Shown: positions 8,990 to 17,732 of the stretch, in pieces | Position numbering within the stretch: position 1 is the first letter of the stretch | How the letters are laid out: the number at the start of each line of letters is the position of its first letter | Source of the DNA: Psychrobacter sp. MF31 | GTDB taxonomy: Bacteria; Pseudomonadota; Gammaproteobacteria; Pseudomonadales; Moraxellaceae | Assembly: GCF_012847335.1 (NCBI RefSeq) | Contig: NZ_JABBDX010000002.1 | Coordinates: forward strand, 124,001-188,000 | DNA: 64,000 nucleotides | Direction of reading: 5' to 3' | The notes under the pieces: generated by a model | Told to the model about the DNA's origin: nothing | Database searches by the model: none | Seen by the model: only the letters and a program-made list of their open reading frames with translations | Made by a program: the position numbers and the translations under genes

Positions 8990-9763
8990 TTACAGGCGGA
9001 TTTTTGAGCCATCGTTAATTAAGCGATAAGCGATGATATAAAAGATCACGCAAAAGGCAAAAATTGCCGCCATCGAATACCAAACATTGACGTCAGAATA
9101 GCCCAAAATACCAAAGCGAAACGAGTTGACCATATAAACGATGGGGTTTAATAGCGAGATATTTTGCCAAATCGGCGGTAAGTTTTCCATTGAATAAAAT
9201 ACGCCGCCAAGATAAGTTAAAGGCGTCAATACAAAGCTTGGAATAATGGAAATATCATCAAACGATCGCGCAAAAACGGCATTGATAAAGCCGCCTAAAG
9301 AAAATAAAATCGATGTGCCAAGAACGGTAAAAATGGTCACAAAAATATGCTCAATGCCAAGCTTGGTAAAAAACAGCGCGACAATCGACACAATCACCCC
9401 GATTGCCAAACCGCGAAATACGCCGCCGCTGACATACCCCATTAAAATGGCATGTTTTGAAATTGGCGATACCAAAAGCTCCTCAATGCTTGAATGAAAT
9501 TTGGCACTAAAAAAGCTCGACACCACATTTGAGTAGCTGTTGGTGATAATCGCCATCATGATCAGCCCTGGCACAATAAACTGCATGTACGGCACGCCGC
9601 CCATTTCCCCGACGCGCGAGCCAATCATTTTGCCAAAAATCACAAAATATAGGCTCATGGTAATCACCGGTGGCAGCAGCGTTTGCGGCCAGATGCGCAA
9701 AATCCTGCGAATTTCTTTGACCAGCAGCGTTTGAAAAGCGATCCAGCGTTTGGCAAAACTCAT
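8990..9763 (-). CDS. ABC-2 type transporter permease (YadH-like)
   Basis: The 257-residue integral membrane protein has about six hydrophobic segments. The cytoplasmic N-terminus (FQTLLVKEIRRILRIW) and the SSFFSAKFHSSIEELLVSP and LTPLTYLGGVFYSMENLP motifs are typical of ABC-2 permeases of the E. coli YadH type (256 aa). It probably forms the membrane channel for the ATPase encoded 30 bases upstream. The transported substrate is not known for this family. AGGAG stands 8 bases before the ATG. Confidence 0.9.
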   Translation of the reverse strand: MSFAKRWIAFQTLLVKEIRRILRIWPQTLLPPVITMSLYFVIFGKMIGSRVGEMGGVPYMQFIVPGLIMMAIITNSYSNVVSSFFSAKFHSSIEELLVSPISKHAILMGYVSGGVFRGLAIGVIVSIVALFFTKLGIEHIFVTIFTVLGTSILFSLGGFINAVFARSFDDISIIPSFVLTPLTYLGGVFYSMENLPPIWQNISLLNPIVYMVNSFRFGILGYSDVNVWYSMAAIFAFCVIFYIIAYRLINDGSKIRL

Positions 9764-9793
9764 GAGCAGTCTCCTAATTGGTTTGTTGATTGG

Positions 9794-10753
9794 TTAAGCA
9801 CTTAACGGTTCATCAAGGCTTTTGTCCACCAAGCGCATAAACAGCTCCTCCAAACGGTTGGCTTTGTTGCGCATACTGGCAACGCCTATGCCTTGATCGG
9901 ACAACTGCTCAAAGACGCCATTGAGCGACTCGCCTTCAGATAGCGTCACCTCAAGGGTCAGCGCGTCTGTTTGAGCGACATCGGTTACACCCAAAAGCGT
10001 CACTTTTTGAGTAAGCGGTTCTGCCAAATCAAACACAAACGTCTCAACCGACAACTGAGCAAGCAAATCTTTCATATCGGTATTCACCCGAATCTCACCA
10101 TGATCTAAAATGGCAATTTTGCGGCAAAGCTGCTCAGCTTCTTCTAAATAGTGCGTCGTTAAAATGATCGTGGTGTTTTCTTCAATGTTGATTTGCTGCA
10201 TAAACTCCCACATCGATCGGCGAAGCTCAATATCCACCCCTGCGGTCGGCTCATCTAAAATCAGAAGTCTGGGTTTGTGAATCAGCGCCCGCGCAATCAT
10301 TAACCGCCGCTTCATCCCACCGGACAGCTCGCGCGCCTTGTTATCACGCTTATCCCAAAGCCCAAGTGCTTTAAGCAATTTTTGCGCTCGCGGTCTTGAC
10401 TCACTTGCCGAAATGCCAAAATAGCCCGCCTGAGTGATTAAAATATCCTCAACTTTTTCAAACTGGTTAAAGTTAAACTCTTGCGGAACAACGCCTAAGA
10501 ACTGCTTGGCTTTTGCAGGTTCTGCCAATAAATCCGTGCCAAAAATATGAACGCTGCCGGTTGTGGGCTTAAACAACGAGCTGATAATCCCAATCATCGT
10601 TGATTTTCCAGCGCCATTGGGACCAAGGAGCGCAAAAAAGCCGCCTTGCGGGACGCTTAAATTAACGCCTTTAAGCGCTGAAAAGCCATTTTTATACGTT
10701 TTAGATAAGTTTTGAATTAAAAGCGCGGGGGTCTCATTGTCAGTCATGGTCAT
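9794..10753 (-). CDS. ABC transporter ATP-binding protein (YadG-like)
   Basis: This 319-residue ATPase has Walker A GPNGAGKS (44-51), Q-loop VPQEFNF, signature LSGGMKRR (143-150), Walker B LLILDEP (163-169) and the H-loop TTHYLEEAE. A C-terminal extension of about 90 residues follows. The size and motifs fit YadG, the partner of YadH. An in-frame second ATG two codons downstream (10747) has AGAG at better spacing and could be the true start. The gene is first in a two-gene exporter operon. Confidence 0.9.
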   Translation of the reverse strand: MTMTDNETPALLIQNLSKTYKNGFSALKGVNLSVPQGGFFALLGPNGAGKSTMIGIISSLFKPTTGSVHIFGTDLLAEPAKAKQFLGVVPQEFNFNQFEKVEDILITQAGYFGISASESRPRAQKLLKALGLWDKRDNKARELSGGMKRRLMIARALIHKPRLLILDEPTAGVDIELRRSMWEFMQQINIEENTTIILTTHYLEEAEQLCRKIAILDHGEIRVNTDMKDLLAQLSVETFVFDLAEPLTQKVTLLGVTDVAQTDALTLEVTLSEGESLNGVFEQLSDQGIGVASMRNKANRLEELFMRLVDKSLDEPLSA

Positions 10754-10950
10754 CTCTATTTACTTGATATTTCTCAATAATTGGTATTTTTCAATCAATT
10801 TATTGAAAAGATATAGCTCTAAAAAAAAGCAGAATATTAAAAATGTAGGCAGCCTTTTAATGTGAGGCTGAAGCTTACCGATTTCAACCGCTTAAAACGC
10901 TTTGATTTAAAACCTAATTCCGCTTTGCCAAAAGGGATTATTCAGGACAA

Positions 10951-10984
10951 TAAAAAACGCCTATTTGAGTCAAATAGGCGTTTA
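10951..10984 (-). terminator. Rho-independent terminator of the cytochrome c gene
   Basis: A 13-base perfect stem (AAACGCCTATTTG and its complement) with a 3-base loop is followed, on the minus strand, by a T tract. It lies 25 bases past the stop of the minus-strand cytochrome gene. Confidence 0.9.
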
Positions 10985-11009
10985 AGCGGACGATGATCCT
11001 AAAGCAAAA

Positions 11010-11702
11010 TTAGCTTGAGCCTGCCACCATATAATCGACCGCGTTCTGAACTTCTTCATCAGGGATGTCCGCACCGCCTTTTGCTGGCATCGCGTTAAAG
11101 CCGTTGATCGCATGGGTATAAAGGGTGTCTTTACCTTTAGCAATATGCGGCGCCCAAGATGCCGCGTCGCCCATTTTTGGTGCACCAAGCAAGCCTGCAG
11201 CGTGACAAGTATGACAAACGGCGTTAAATACCGCTTCACCATCGCGTGGGCTACCGTCAGCAGAAGCACCCGATGAACGCGCGGTCACATCACAAGCCTC
11301 GCCGCCTTCAAAACACACCTTTCCAACCGGCTGAATTCGAGCGATCAGATTTGGATAAAGGGCGATAAGTTTTTTCACTTGCGGCGTATCTTCAGGAACG
11401 GGCTCTTCTTCAGCAGCAGGAGCCGCCGCCGCTGTTGCTTCAGCGCTATCTTCAGTGGCTTCAGTAGCCGCCGCATCCGCAGTAGCTTCAGGCTCATCAG
11501 CAAGACCATCACTGTCTTTAGTATCAGCAGCAGCTTGCGTTTTATCCCCAAGTTTTTCGGGAATATTTTCTTTGACAACTTCCTTACCTTCAGCAACATC
11601 ACTGACGGTCACAGGCGTTTGGGGGACATCCTCAGCTTGGCTCACCGCGATACTAGCGATTCCTAGAATGGCAGCTGCCGATAACATAACTACTTTTCTC
11701 AT
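11010..11702 (-). CDS. Periplasmic c-type cytochrome (cytochrome c5-like)
   Basis: This 230-residue exported protein has a Sec signal peptide (about residues 1-23, cleavage near SQA-ED). A long Ala/Glu/Asp-rich linker runs from about 25 to 105. The C-terminal monohaem domain has the haem-binding CHTCH at 163-167 and a likely axial Met205 in NAMPAKGG. This order (CxxCH, KMGDAASW, AMPAKGG) is typical of cytochrome c5-like electron carriers. An extra cysteine pair (Cys130, Cys137) lies before the haem motif. The partner oxidase or reductase cannot be told from the neighbours. Confidence 0.9.
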   Translation of the reverse strand: MRKVVMLSAAAILGIASIAVSQAEDVPQTPVTVSDVAEGKEVVKENIPEKLGDKTQAAADTKDSDGLADEPEATADAAATEATEDSAEATAAAAPAAEEEPVPEDTPQVKKLIALYPNLIARIQPVGKVCFEGGEACDVTARSSGASADGSPRDGEAVFNAVCHTCHAAGLLGAPKMGDAASWAPHIAKGKDTLYTHAINGFNAMPAKGGADIPDEEVQNAVDYMVAGSS

Positions 11703-11936
11703 TCGTCACGTTCTCTTATTACAATTACAAGGGCGGGCTTCACTCACGATCAATTTGGCGATCAAAGCACAAGTAAAATCTGCCAAATCAAGCATTGATG
11801 GCGGGCTCAATTGTAATCGGTGGTCAACAATGATTATTCTCCCTAGCATTATAAGGGAAAAGCGGATCAAATTGCCATGCTTGATTGAGCGCTTGGCGGT
11901 TTTTTCTTTAAAAAGAGTTCAATTTGATATTACGCA

Positions 11937-11965
11937 TTGGCAATTAGAATTTTATTTGTTAGACT
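11937..11965 (+). promoter_or_regulatory. Sigma70-type promoter of tRNA-Arg
   Basis: TTGGCA (11937-11942) and TAGACT (11960-11965) are separated by 17 bases. They end 23 bases before the first base of the tRNA, a good fit to a vegetative promoter. Confidence 0.7.
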
Positions 11966-11988
11966 AGGCGGTCTTTATTTTTGATCAT

Positions 11989-12065
11989 GCGCCCGTAGCT
12001 CAGTTGGATAGAGTATCGGTCTCCGAAGCCGAGGGTCGTGGGTTCGACTCCCGCCGGGCGCACCA
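11989..12065 (+). tRNA. tRNA-Arg (anticodon CCG)
   Basis: A 77-base cloverleaf: the 7-bp acceptor stem GCGCCCG/CGGGCGC is perfect, the anticodon loop CTCCGAA gives CCG (reads CGG), the T arm contains GGTTCGA, and the 3' CCA is encoded. The lipoprotein gene on the opposite strand ends 26 bases beyond. Confidence 0.97.
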
Positions 12066-12091
12066 TTCCCCATAATTCTGCATCTCCTTAA

Positions 12092-12994
12092 CTAATAATC
12101 TTCTTCGTAAACCTCTACCGTTTCATAGTCGTAACTGTCATCATCATTAGTGGCAGCAGGCTCTTCGATAACCACAGTGTCTTCAGCATAGTCATCACGA
12201 ACGCGGATGGTGCTTTGCGTGGTCGGCGCTTTTGTGGGTTCAGGCTTTGGCGGCAAGTCACTCATACTTTGGCGACGGTGCGTGGTTTCCCAAGTCGCGT
12301 CCAAGTCGTTTGGCTCTTCAATAATCACATCATCAAAACCATCATAATGCGCCATCATGGCGATGTCCGCTTGATTTTCTTTATCAATTTCAATCATAGC
12401 GGCAATCATCACAGCGGCACTGCCAATATCGCCGACGTTGTAGCTTTGGTTTTGATTTCCCGATTCATCGTAAGACGTGCCAATATCATAATAAATTGGC
12501 GCTAAAAAGCGATTGCCGCGAAGTTCGCTAAAGCGGCTGATGACCTCAGCATCAACGCCAAATAACGCTAAAATATCGCTGTAAATACCGCTGTTGAGAA
12601 GCCTAAAAATTTGACTGGCAATGTCAGGGGCGCTGCCCTCATCACCAAGGTAGCGAATGTCTAAATAAGCGCTGCAATCCACGCGACCGTCCTCACGGCG
12701 GCTCGGCTCTGAGATGTAATCCACGCCGATTTTCACGCGGCGCAGCAGGGCTTGGCTTATCGGGTCATCGCCTTGAACATTGATACTGGTGTCACGCGCC
12801 CGCTGAATCACATTGTCCTTAATCCCTTGAACGACCCAAGGCGCCACGCAGGGATTGGCGATAGCGGCGACTTTTTCTGCGGGTTGATTGTCGTCTTTTG
12901 AGGCGCTATGACCACAAGCAGTAAGTAGCGCGGCGGCGTTGACCACCAAGCTGAGCAAGGATACTTTAAGCAAAACGACAAGTGACCGCGACAT
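12092..12994 (-). CDS. Predicted lipoprotein of unknown function
   Basis: The start is set at 12994 because it gives a clean lipoprotein signal (MSRSLVVLLKVSLLSL, lipobox LTAC, Cys27) with a GGGCGGGA element before the ATG. The frame is open 14 codons further upstream. The mature protein (300 residues in all) has a conserved-looking region at about 45-215 with NPCVAPWVVQGIKDNV, QALLRRVKIGVDYIS and DCSAYLDIRYLG. The tail is acidic and Tyr-rich and ends in repeated EE/YE segments. I do not recognise a named family. Confidence 0.75.
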   Translation of the reverse strand: MSRSLVVLLKVSLLSLVVNAAALLTACGHSASKDDNQPAEKVAAIANPCVAPWVVQGIKDNVIQRARDTSINVQGDDPISQALLRRVKIGVDYISEPSRREDGRVDCSAYLDIRYLGDEGSAPDIASQIFRLLNSGIYSDILALFGVDAEVISRFSELRGNRFLAPIYYDIGTSYDESGNQNQSYNVGDIGSAAVMIAAMIEIDKENQADIAMMAHYDGFDDVIIEEPNDLDATWETTHRRQSMSDLPPKPEPTKAPTTQSTIRVRDDYAEDTVVIEEPAATNDDDSYDYETVEVYEEDY

Positions 12995-13068
12995 GATCCC
13001 GCCCTTATTTTCCAAATAAAAAATCAATCGGCGCATTATCGCTTATTTTGCTAACACAATTCTAGTAT

Positions 13069-13416
13069 TTAGGCAAGTTTTAAGGTTAAATCACGAGCAA
13101 GTGTGCTTTGCGATGGCACTTGATGATAGTTCAGCACTAGGGCATCCCCTAGCTTGCGCTGACCTGCCGCCACTTTTTTATCTATAGTAATCATGGCGAT
13201 TTTTTGTCCAGACTTACTGACAATCAAATGATTGGGCTTTTGGGTGACGCGGACATCAGCAAAGCTTTGCTCAATGAGTCGCGCCGTTTTTTGTAAAGCG
13301 GGGTTAGGCTTTGGCTTAGACGTTTTGTTTTTATCATCACCGCGCCGTTTGGCAACCAACCAAAGCGCGGCGATCACCAAAATCAATATGACAAGCCACC
13401 AAATACCGTCTATCAT
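13069..13416 (-). CDS. Small membrane-anchored protein of unknown function
   Basis: The 115-residue protein has an N-terminal hydrophobic anchor (IWWLVILILVIAALWLVA, about 5-22), a basic Lys/Pro-rich linker and a C-terminal domain of about 70 residues. That domain has three predicted beta strands (DVRVTQK, HLIVSKSG, KIAMITIDKK). I cannot assign a family. It starts 48 bases from the divergent sirtuin gene, so the two share a short regulatory region. Confidence 0.7.
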   Translation of the reverse strand: MIDGIWWLVILILVIAALWLVAKRRGDDKNKTSKPKPNPALQKTARLIEQSFADVRVTQKPNHLIVSKSGQKIAMITIDKKVAAGQRKLGDALVLNYHQVPSQSTLARDLTLKLA

Positions 13417-13464
13417 AAGTCAATCCGTCTAAATATAAGCCGTTGTGAATCTCAAGGTGCGGTT

Positions 13465-14259
13465 ATGGTAGCAGAATTACCCAAAGAAATAATGATGCAG
13501 ATCAATAAAGCGGCGAAGATGTTGCAAGCTGCCAAATCGGTTTGTGTGTTAACCGGGGCAGGCGTTTCTGCTGAAAGCGGCATTCCGACCTTTCGCGATA
13601 AACAAACCGGACTTTGGGAAAATTACCGCGCAGAAGATTTGGCAAATCCGGCAGCCTTTAAAGCCAATCCTGATTTTGTTTGGGGCTGGTATCAGTGGCG
13701 ACGCCAACAAGTCATCGATAAAAAGCCCAATCCTGCCCATTTAGCCCTTGCCCAGTGGCAAAAGTCGGCGGCAAATACGGGCATTCACTTTACCTTAATC
13801 ACTCAAAACGTCGATGATTTGCATGAACAAGCAGGAAGCGACGTTTCTCATTTGCACGGCAGGCTTTGGCAAAATCGCTGTAGCCGTTGTCAAAATCTAT
13901 CAAAACAATCGCCCAATCCAAGCGAAAACGCTAAGCAAGCGCTTGATAATAATTTGGTGTATTGTGAGATTTGCGGCGGACTGCTGCGACCTGATATCGT
14001 CTGGTTTGGCGAGGCATTGCCTAAAAACGAATGGCAAATCGCCGAAAGTGCTGCTGCCGCTTGCGATGTTTTTATGAGTATTGGCACCTCAAGTTTGGTG
14101 TTTCCAGCGGCAGGACTTGCCGGAATCGCTCAGCAGCATGGCGCAAAAATTATCGAAATCAATCCACACCCAACGCCAAACACCATCGTCGATGTGACCA
14201 TTGCCGCACCCGCCGGTCGCGCTTTGCCGTTATTGTTAGAACAACTTCAAGGTATTTGA
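13465..14259 (+). CDS. Sir2-family NAD-dependent protein deacylase
   Basis: This 264-residue class III sirtuin removes acyl groups from lysine with consumption of NAD. Visible motifs are GAGVSAESGIP (31-41), TQNVDDLHEQAG with the catalytic-His motif HLHGR, and two Zn-binding pairs CSRC and CEIC. Tyr76 and Arg79 in WYQWRR match the Y-x-x-R pair of SIRT5/CobB-type enzymes that accept succinyl or malonyl lysine. AAGGTG precedes the ATG. An internal MM at residues 10-11 is a possible alternative start. Confidence 0.95.
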   Translation: MVAELPKEIMMQINKAAKMLQAAKSVCVLTGAGVSAESGIPTFRDKQTGLWENYRAEDLANPAAFKANPDFVWGWYQWRRQQVIDKKPNPAHLALAQWQKSAANTGIHFTLITQNVDDLHEQAGSDVSHLHGRLWQNRCSRCQNLSKQSPNPSENAKQALDNNLVYCEICGGLLRPDIVWFGEALPKNEWQIAESAAAACDVFMSIGTSSLVFPAAGLAGIAQQHGAKIIEINPHPTPNTIVDVTIAAPAGRALPLLLEQLQGI

Positions 14260-14347
14260 ACAACTTTAAGAGGATAAAAAATCCCCTAAAAAAATAAGTA
14301 AAAATAGCTGAGAATGAATCTGCCCAATTTTTACTTTACACAGTTTA

Positions 14348-14878
14348 TCATTTTAAAAAGATAACCGAATCGCTCAGCTCATTGCCAGCGGGATCATGTT
14401 CTAAATAATAATATTGCCGAAGCAGCTGACCAATCTCATCAATCAGCTCGCAAAGGCTAGCGTCATATTTTTGATTGCTCATGCCAGCCACGGCTTTATC
14501 ACACATAGCTCGCCAAATGGTCGGACTGACATGCTCACTAATACCGCGATCGGCAATGATATCAAGGCTTTGCTCGCAAATATTGACATAAACCAAAACG
14601 CCCGTATTCTCTTCGGTGTCCCAAACGCGGTAGTCACTAAATAAGTCAATCGCGCGCTCGCGGCACGTCAACTGATAAGCGTCTGGAATCGGAAGCTGAT
14701 TTTCAATAATTAAAAACACCTCGCCGCGATGACCGCGCTCCGCTTCCGTAATTTTAGCGCTCAGTTTTGCTTTGACCGCAGCGGTCAACCAGCGACTATG
14801 CAGCATCGGAATAAACGAAACCTGACGCCATAAGCGGGCAAAGCTTGGCTTGACATCGGACTGAGAAGGCTTTGCCAT
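14348..14878 (-). CDS. TPM domain-containing protein
   Basis: The 176-residue protein carries a TPM (TLP18.3/Psb32/MOLO-1) domain at about 35-150, seen in the GHRGEVFLIIE, RVWDTEENTGVLVYVN and LDIIADRGI segments. It has no obvious signal peptide, and no Gly-rich tail follows. It is the last gene of a three-gene minus-strand run (lemA, TPM with Gly-rich tail, this gene), where TPM-LemA pairing is common. The biochemical role of the domain in bacteria is not settled. Confidence 0.88.
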   Translation of the reverse strand: MAKPSQSDVKPSFARLWRQVSFIPMLHSRWLTAAVKAKLSAKITEAERGHRGEVFLIIENQLPIPDAYQLTCRERAIDLFSDYRVWDTEENTGVLVYVNICEQSLDIIADRGISEHVSPTIWRAMCDKAVAGMSNQKYDASLCELIDEIGQLLRQYYYLEHDPAGNELSDSVIFLK

Positions 14879-15000
14879 GAATGATAAATCCTCAAATTAG
14901 CAAAAAATATATCCAATCAAATACTCTAAATTTAGCGAATGATGTGACTAGGCTGAATTTAGCGTGACGGTTAGTTTGAGCATCGCTTTAAATCTCAAGT

Positions 15001-16179
15001 TTACCAAGAGCCACCAGCACCGCCGCCCCCAAAGCCGCCACCGCCGCCGCCGAATCCACCCCCGCCAAAGCCGCCACCACCAAAGCCGCCGCCGCTGCTA
15101 CCACCGCCAAACCCTGGCAAAAAGATCATGCCGCCACCACCGCCGCCGCGACCTCCTCGACCACCGCCGCCACCGCGAGAAATCAAAAACAGCCAAATAA
15201 ATATCGCCATAATCACAGTCATAACGATGCCGCCACCAAGCGCCAGTGACCCAACCACAAAGCCGCCTGCAGTCAGCATTGATCCCAATACTCGACCAAA
15301 AATCGCGGTGATGACATTACCAAAAATCATCGCCATGATAAATAAAAAGATACTCGAGGGCGTATCATCGCCGCCACTTTGGGTGCGCTCAGCAGCTTGA
15401 GCATCCGCTCGCGCTAACACGTCAGGATCGGCTTTGAGCCTTGCTGTCAGAGCATCAATCCCTGAGCTTAATCCTGCCGCGTAGTCATTTTGCTTAAATA
15501 ACGGCGTGATATCTTCGCGGATAATGCGTTTGACCGCCGCATCAGGAAGCGTGCCTTCAAGACCATAGCCGGTCAAAATATAGATGTTGCGATCATTGAC
15601 CGCCAAAACGATCAGCAGACCATCATCGATATCTTTATTGCCGAGCTGCCATTTGTCTGCCACTTGTAGCGCGTAGTCAAATATCGGTAAGCCATTGGTC
15701 GTGGGGACAATGACCACCGCCGCTTGCGCAAGTCCAGACTGATAAATGCTTTGCAGCTGATCGGTTAAGCGCTGCTTTTCAGTTGCCGTTAAAATGTTGG
15801 CTTGATCAACGACCGGCTGATTTAAAATGAGCTTATCAGCATCGACACTTTGAGCATTTGAGGTGACCGCCGGCTTTGTAGAAGTAGAATTAGCAGAGGA
15901 AGATTGAGTAGCATCGCTTTGGGAGCTTTGCGTGATGGCATCATTATTAAGAATGGTATCATTTAACGCCTCATTATCAAGCGCATCATTGATCGCCTCA
16001 TTACTTTGCCGCGCTTTTGCAATCGCCACCAACTCATCAGCGCTATGATTGCTTGGGTTTAACCGGTTGTCATCGGCTGACGCGACCGCCACATCGTTTG
16101 GTGCTGCAAATACCTGCCCCATGCCGCCCAAGCTTACGCTTAATAATACTGCTGATCCAATTGCTTTCGCGTTTTTCAT
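15001..16179 (-). CDS. Secreted TPM-domain protein with Gly-rich tail (YgcG-like)
   Basis: The 392-residue protein has a signal peptide (cleavage near VFA-AP, about residue 26) and a low-complexity Asn/Asp/Ser segment to about 115. The TPM domain (about 120-250) contains VDQANILTATEKQRLTDQL, AAVVIVPTTNG, DDGLLIVLAVNDRNIYI and GYGLEGTLPD. Two membrane segments follow (about 275-325), then a long Gly-rich C-terminus with repeated GGGFGGGG units ending in GSW. This is the usual architecture of the bacterial YgcG/TPM family. It lies 98 bases downstream of lemA. Confidence 0.92.
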   Translation of the reverse strand: MKNAKAIGSAVLLSVSLGGMGQVFAAPNDVAVASADDNRLNPSNHSADELVAIAKARQSNEAINDALDNEALNDTILNNDAITQSSQSDATQSSSANSTSTKPAVTSNAQSVDADKLILNQPVVDQANILTATEKQRLTDQLQSIYQSGLAQAAVVIVPTTNGLPIFDYALQVADKWQLGNKDIDDGLLIVLAVNDRNIYILTGYGLEGTLPDAAVKRIIREDITPLFKQNDYAAGLSSGIDALTARLKADPDVLARADAQAAERTQSGGDDTPSSIFLFIMAMIFGNVITAIFGRVLGSMLTAGGFVVGSLALGGGIVMTVIMAIFIWLFLISRGGGGGRGGRGGGGGGMIFLPGFGGGSSGGGFGGGGFGGGGFGGGGGGFGGGGAGGSW

Positions 16180-16277
16180 CCGACGTTACCACCTCAAGGG
16201 CATCCTTGCTAAACCATCCCTTTTTATTATTAATAAGTTATTATTCAAACCAAGTCTTTATTTTTAATAAATTTTTG

Positions 16278-16955
16278 CTATTTCTTATCGTCCCCAAAAT
16301 CAACGGTTGGCGCGGTTGAAATTTGTGTCTCATTTGCCACGGTAAAGTTTGGCTTTGGCTGCATGCCAAATACTTTTGCGGTAATGTTGGTTGGGAACTG
16401 GCGAACCGAGGTGTTATAACCTTGAACCTCTTGAATATAGCGGTTGCGAGCGACCGTAATTCGGTTTTCTGTGCCCTCAAGCTGCGCTTGCAAATCTTGG
16501 AACAACGCATCCGATTTTAAATCAGGATAGCGCTCAGAAACTGCCATCAATCGTGACAGCGCGCCGCCAAGCTCGGACTGCGCTGCGGCGTAACGCTCCA
16601 TCGCTTGTGGGTCGTTGAGCACCTCAGGGGTGATGTTAATGCTTCCGGCTCGCGACCTTGCTGCGGCAACTTCGGTCAATACTGACTTTTCTTGATCGGC
16701 ATATTGTTTCACCACTTTGACCAAGTTTGGCACCAAATCGGCTCGGCGCTGATATTGGTTAACCACCTCAGACCATGCGGCAGTGACCTGCTCATCTTGC
16801 GCTTGCAAATTGTTATAACCACAGCCAGTTAAGCTGACTGAACCGGTAATAAGGGCAGCGGATAACAAAATCGGCTTTAATAATGCAAATGAGGGTTTAA
16901 TCAAGGGTTGCTTGCTAACAGATTTGCCAGACAGTTTGACAAAATCACGCGACAT
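16278..16955 (-). CDS. LemA family protein (lipoprotein form)
   Basis: The 225-residue LemA protein has the characteristic helical core starting YNNLQAQDEQVTAAWSEVVNQYQRRADLVPNLV, with the later conserved RYPDLKSD and RNRYIQEVQGYNTSVRQFP segments. Unlike many LemA proteins, which use an uncleaved anchor, this one carries lipobox LTGC just before the core, so it is probably a lipoprotein. The N-terminal extension is long (about 45 residues). AGGAG precedes the ATG. It is first in the LemA-TPM-TPM operon. Confidence 0.93.
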   Translation of the reverse strand: MSRDFVKLSGKSVSKQPLIKPSFALLKPILLSAALITGSVSLTGCGYNNLQAQDEQVTAAWSEVVNQYQRRADLVPNLVKVVKQYADQEKSVLTEVAAARSRAGSINITPEVLNDPQAMERYAAAQSELGGALSRLMAVSERYPDLKSDALFQDLQAQLEGTENRITVARNRYIQEVQGYNTSVRQFPTNITAKVFGMQPKPNFTVANETQISTAPTVDFGDDKK

Positions 16956-17732
16956 AATGTTCTCCTAATGCTTTCAACACGAATCAAAGCGCTACCGATC
17001 ATTTATAGCAGGCGGTCTTTGATCGCCAATCTCTCTTTATGCTGCTAATAATGGCGCGATCAGGCGAAATTTACAATTCATCGTTACCAAAACACAACCG
17101 CAATCGCCCCAATGCTGACCTTTGCGCTTACTCCATCTATTTTTTAAATATCAATTCTTGTTATTTAATCAAGTAAGCTTTTTAATTTAATGATTTAAGT
17201 TAACTTAATGATTTTAGCGTCTTCATAAATTTTAAAATGATTTATAAATGCTCAATAAACTGATCTATATTTTTAATATAAAACAATAGTTTTTAAATCA
17301 TTATAACGCCAAAAAAATCAAAGCTAACCGTTACGTGCTCTGATTCTTCCATTCATAACTATTATTATTCCTCTATAAAAAAAATTGCTAGTAATCAATT
17401 TAAAACTGTGGCAAATTGCAGTTACGTAGCCGTATCATCCAGCAACGTTTAGAAGCAATTGGAAAATAAATCATTGATTTAATGAAATTTAGTTTGCTAA
17501 TTTTTTAAAACGTTGCTGGCTATTGCGGCTGATTAAACGCATAAAACTCTCCTCAAGGGTGAGATTAGCTGAAAACTTACGCAACAAAAAAAGTGTTTGG
17601 GCAACAGTGATGATGACAGCACTAAGGTTTTAAAATCAGGGTTTCAAACTTTCGCTAAGCTAATATTGGCAATGCGTCAAAATAATTGATGTGCCAATAG
17701 TCACCACTTTGAGATGATTTGAGGAAGACAAT
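16956..17732. other. Long AT-rich intergenic region with an inverted repeat
   Basis: This 777-base region between the divergent lemA and symporter genes is clearly AT-rich and holds no convincing gene. It must hold promoters for both directions. An imperfect inverted repeat lies at 17429-17529 (listed separately). I looked for a glycine riboswitch before the symporter and saw no convincing aptamer. Confidence 0.6.
17429..17529. repeat. Imperfect inverted repeat
   Basis: CCAGCAACGTTT at 17439-17450 is perfectly complementary to AAACGTTGCTGG at 17508-17519. Extending outward to 22 bases per arm (GCCG at the ends) still gives 18 matches. The spacer is AT-rich, about 57 bases. It could be a miniature element remnant or a transcribed stem. 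Confidence 0.6.

Noticed and set aside
11455-11967. 170-codon plus-strand frame opposite the cytochrome gene
   Set aside because: Mirror of the Ala/Glu-rich linker codons of the real minus-strand gene; no start signals.
14260-14347. Hairpin-like AGAGGAT/ATCCCCT after the sirtuin gene as a terminator
   Set aside because: One mismatch and no T run on the transcribed strand.
15001-15190. Repetitive GC-rich block as a possible CRISPR or minisatellite
   Set aside because: It is the Gly-codon-rich tail of the TPM protein; the period is irregular and lies in frame.
17540-17732. Glycine riboswitch upstream of the AGCS symporter
   Set aside because: Some AGCS genes have one, and GGGCAA occurs once here, but the conserved aptamer core and second helix are not visible.
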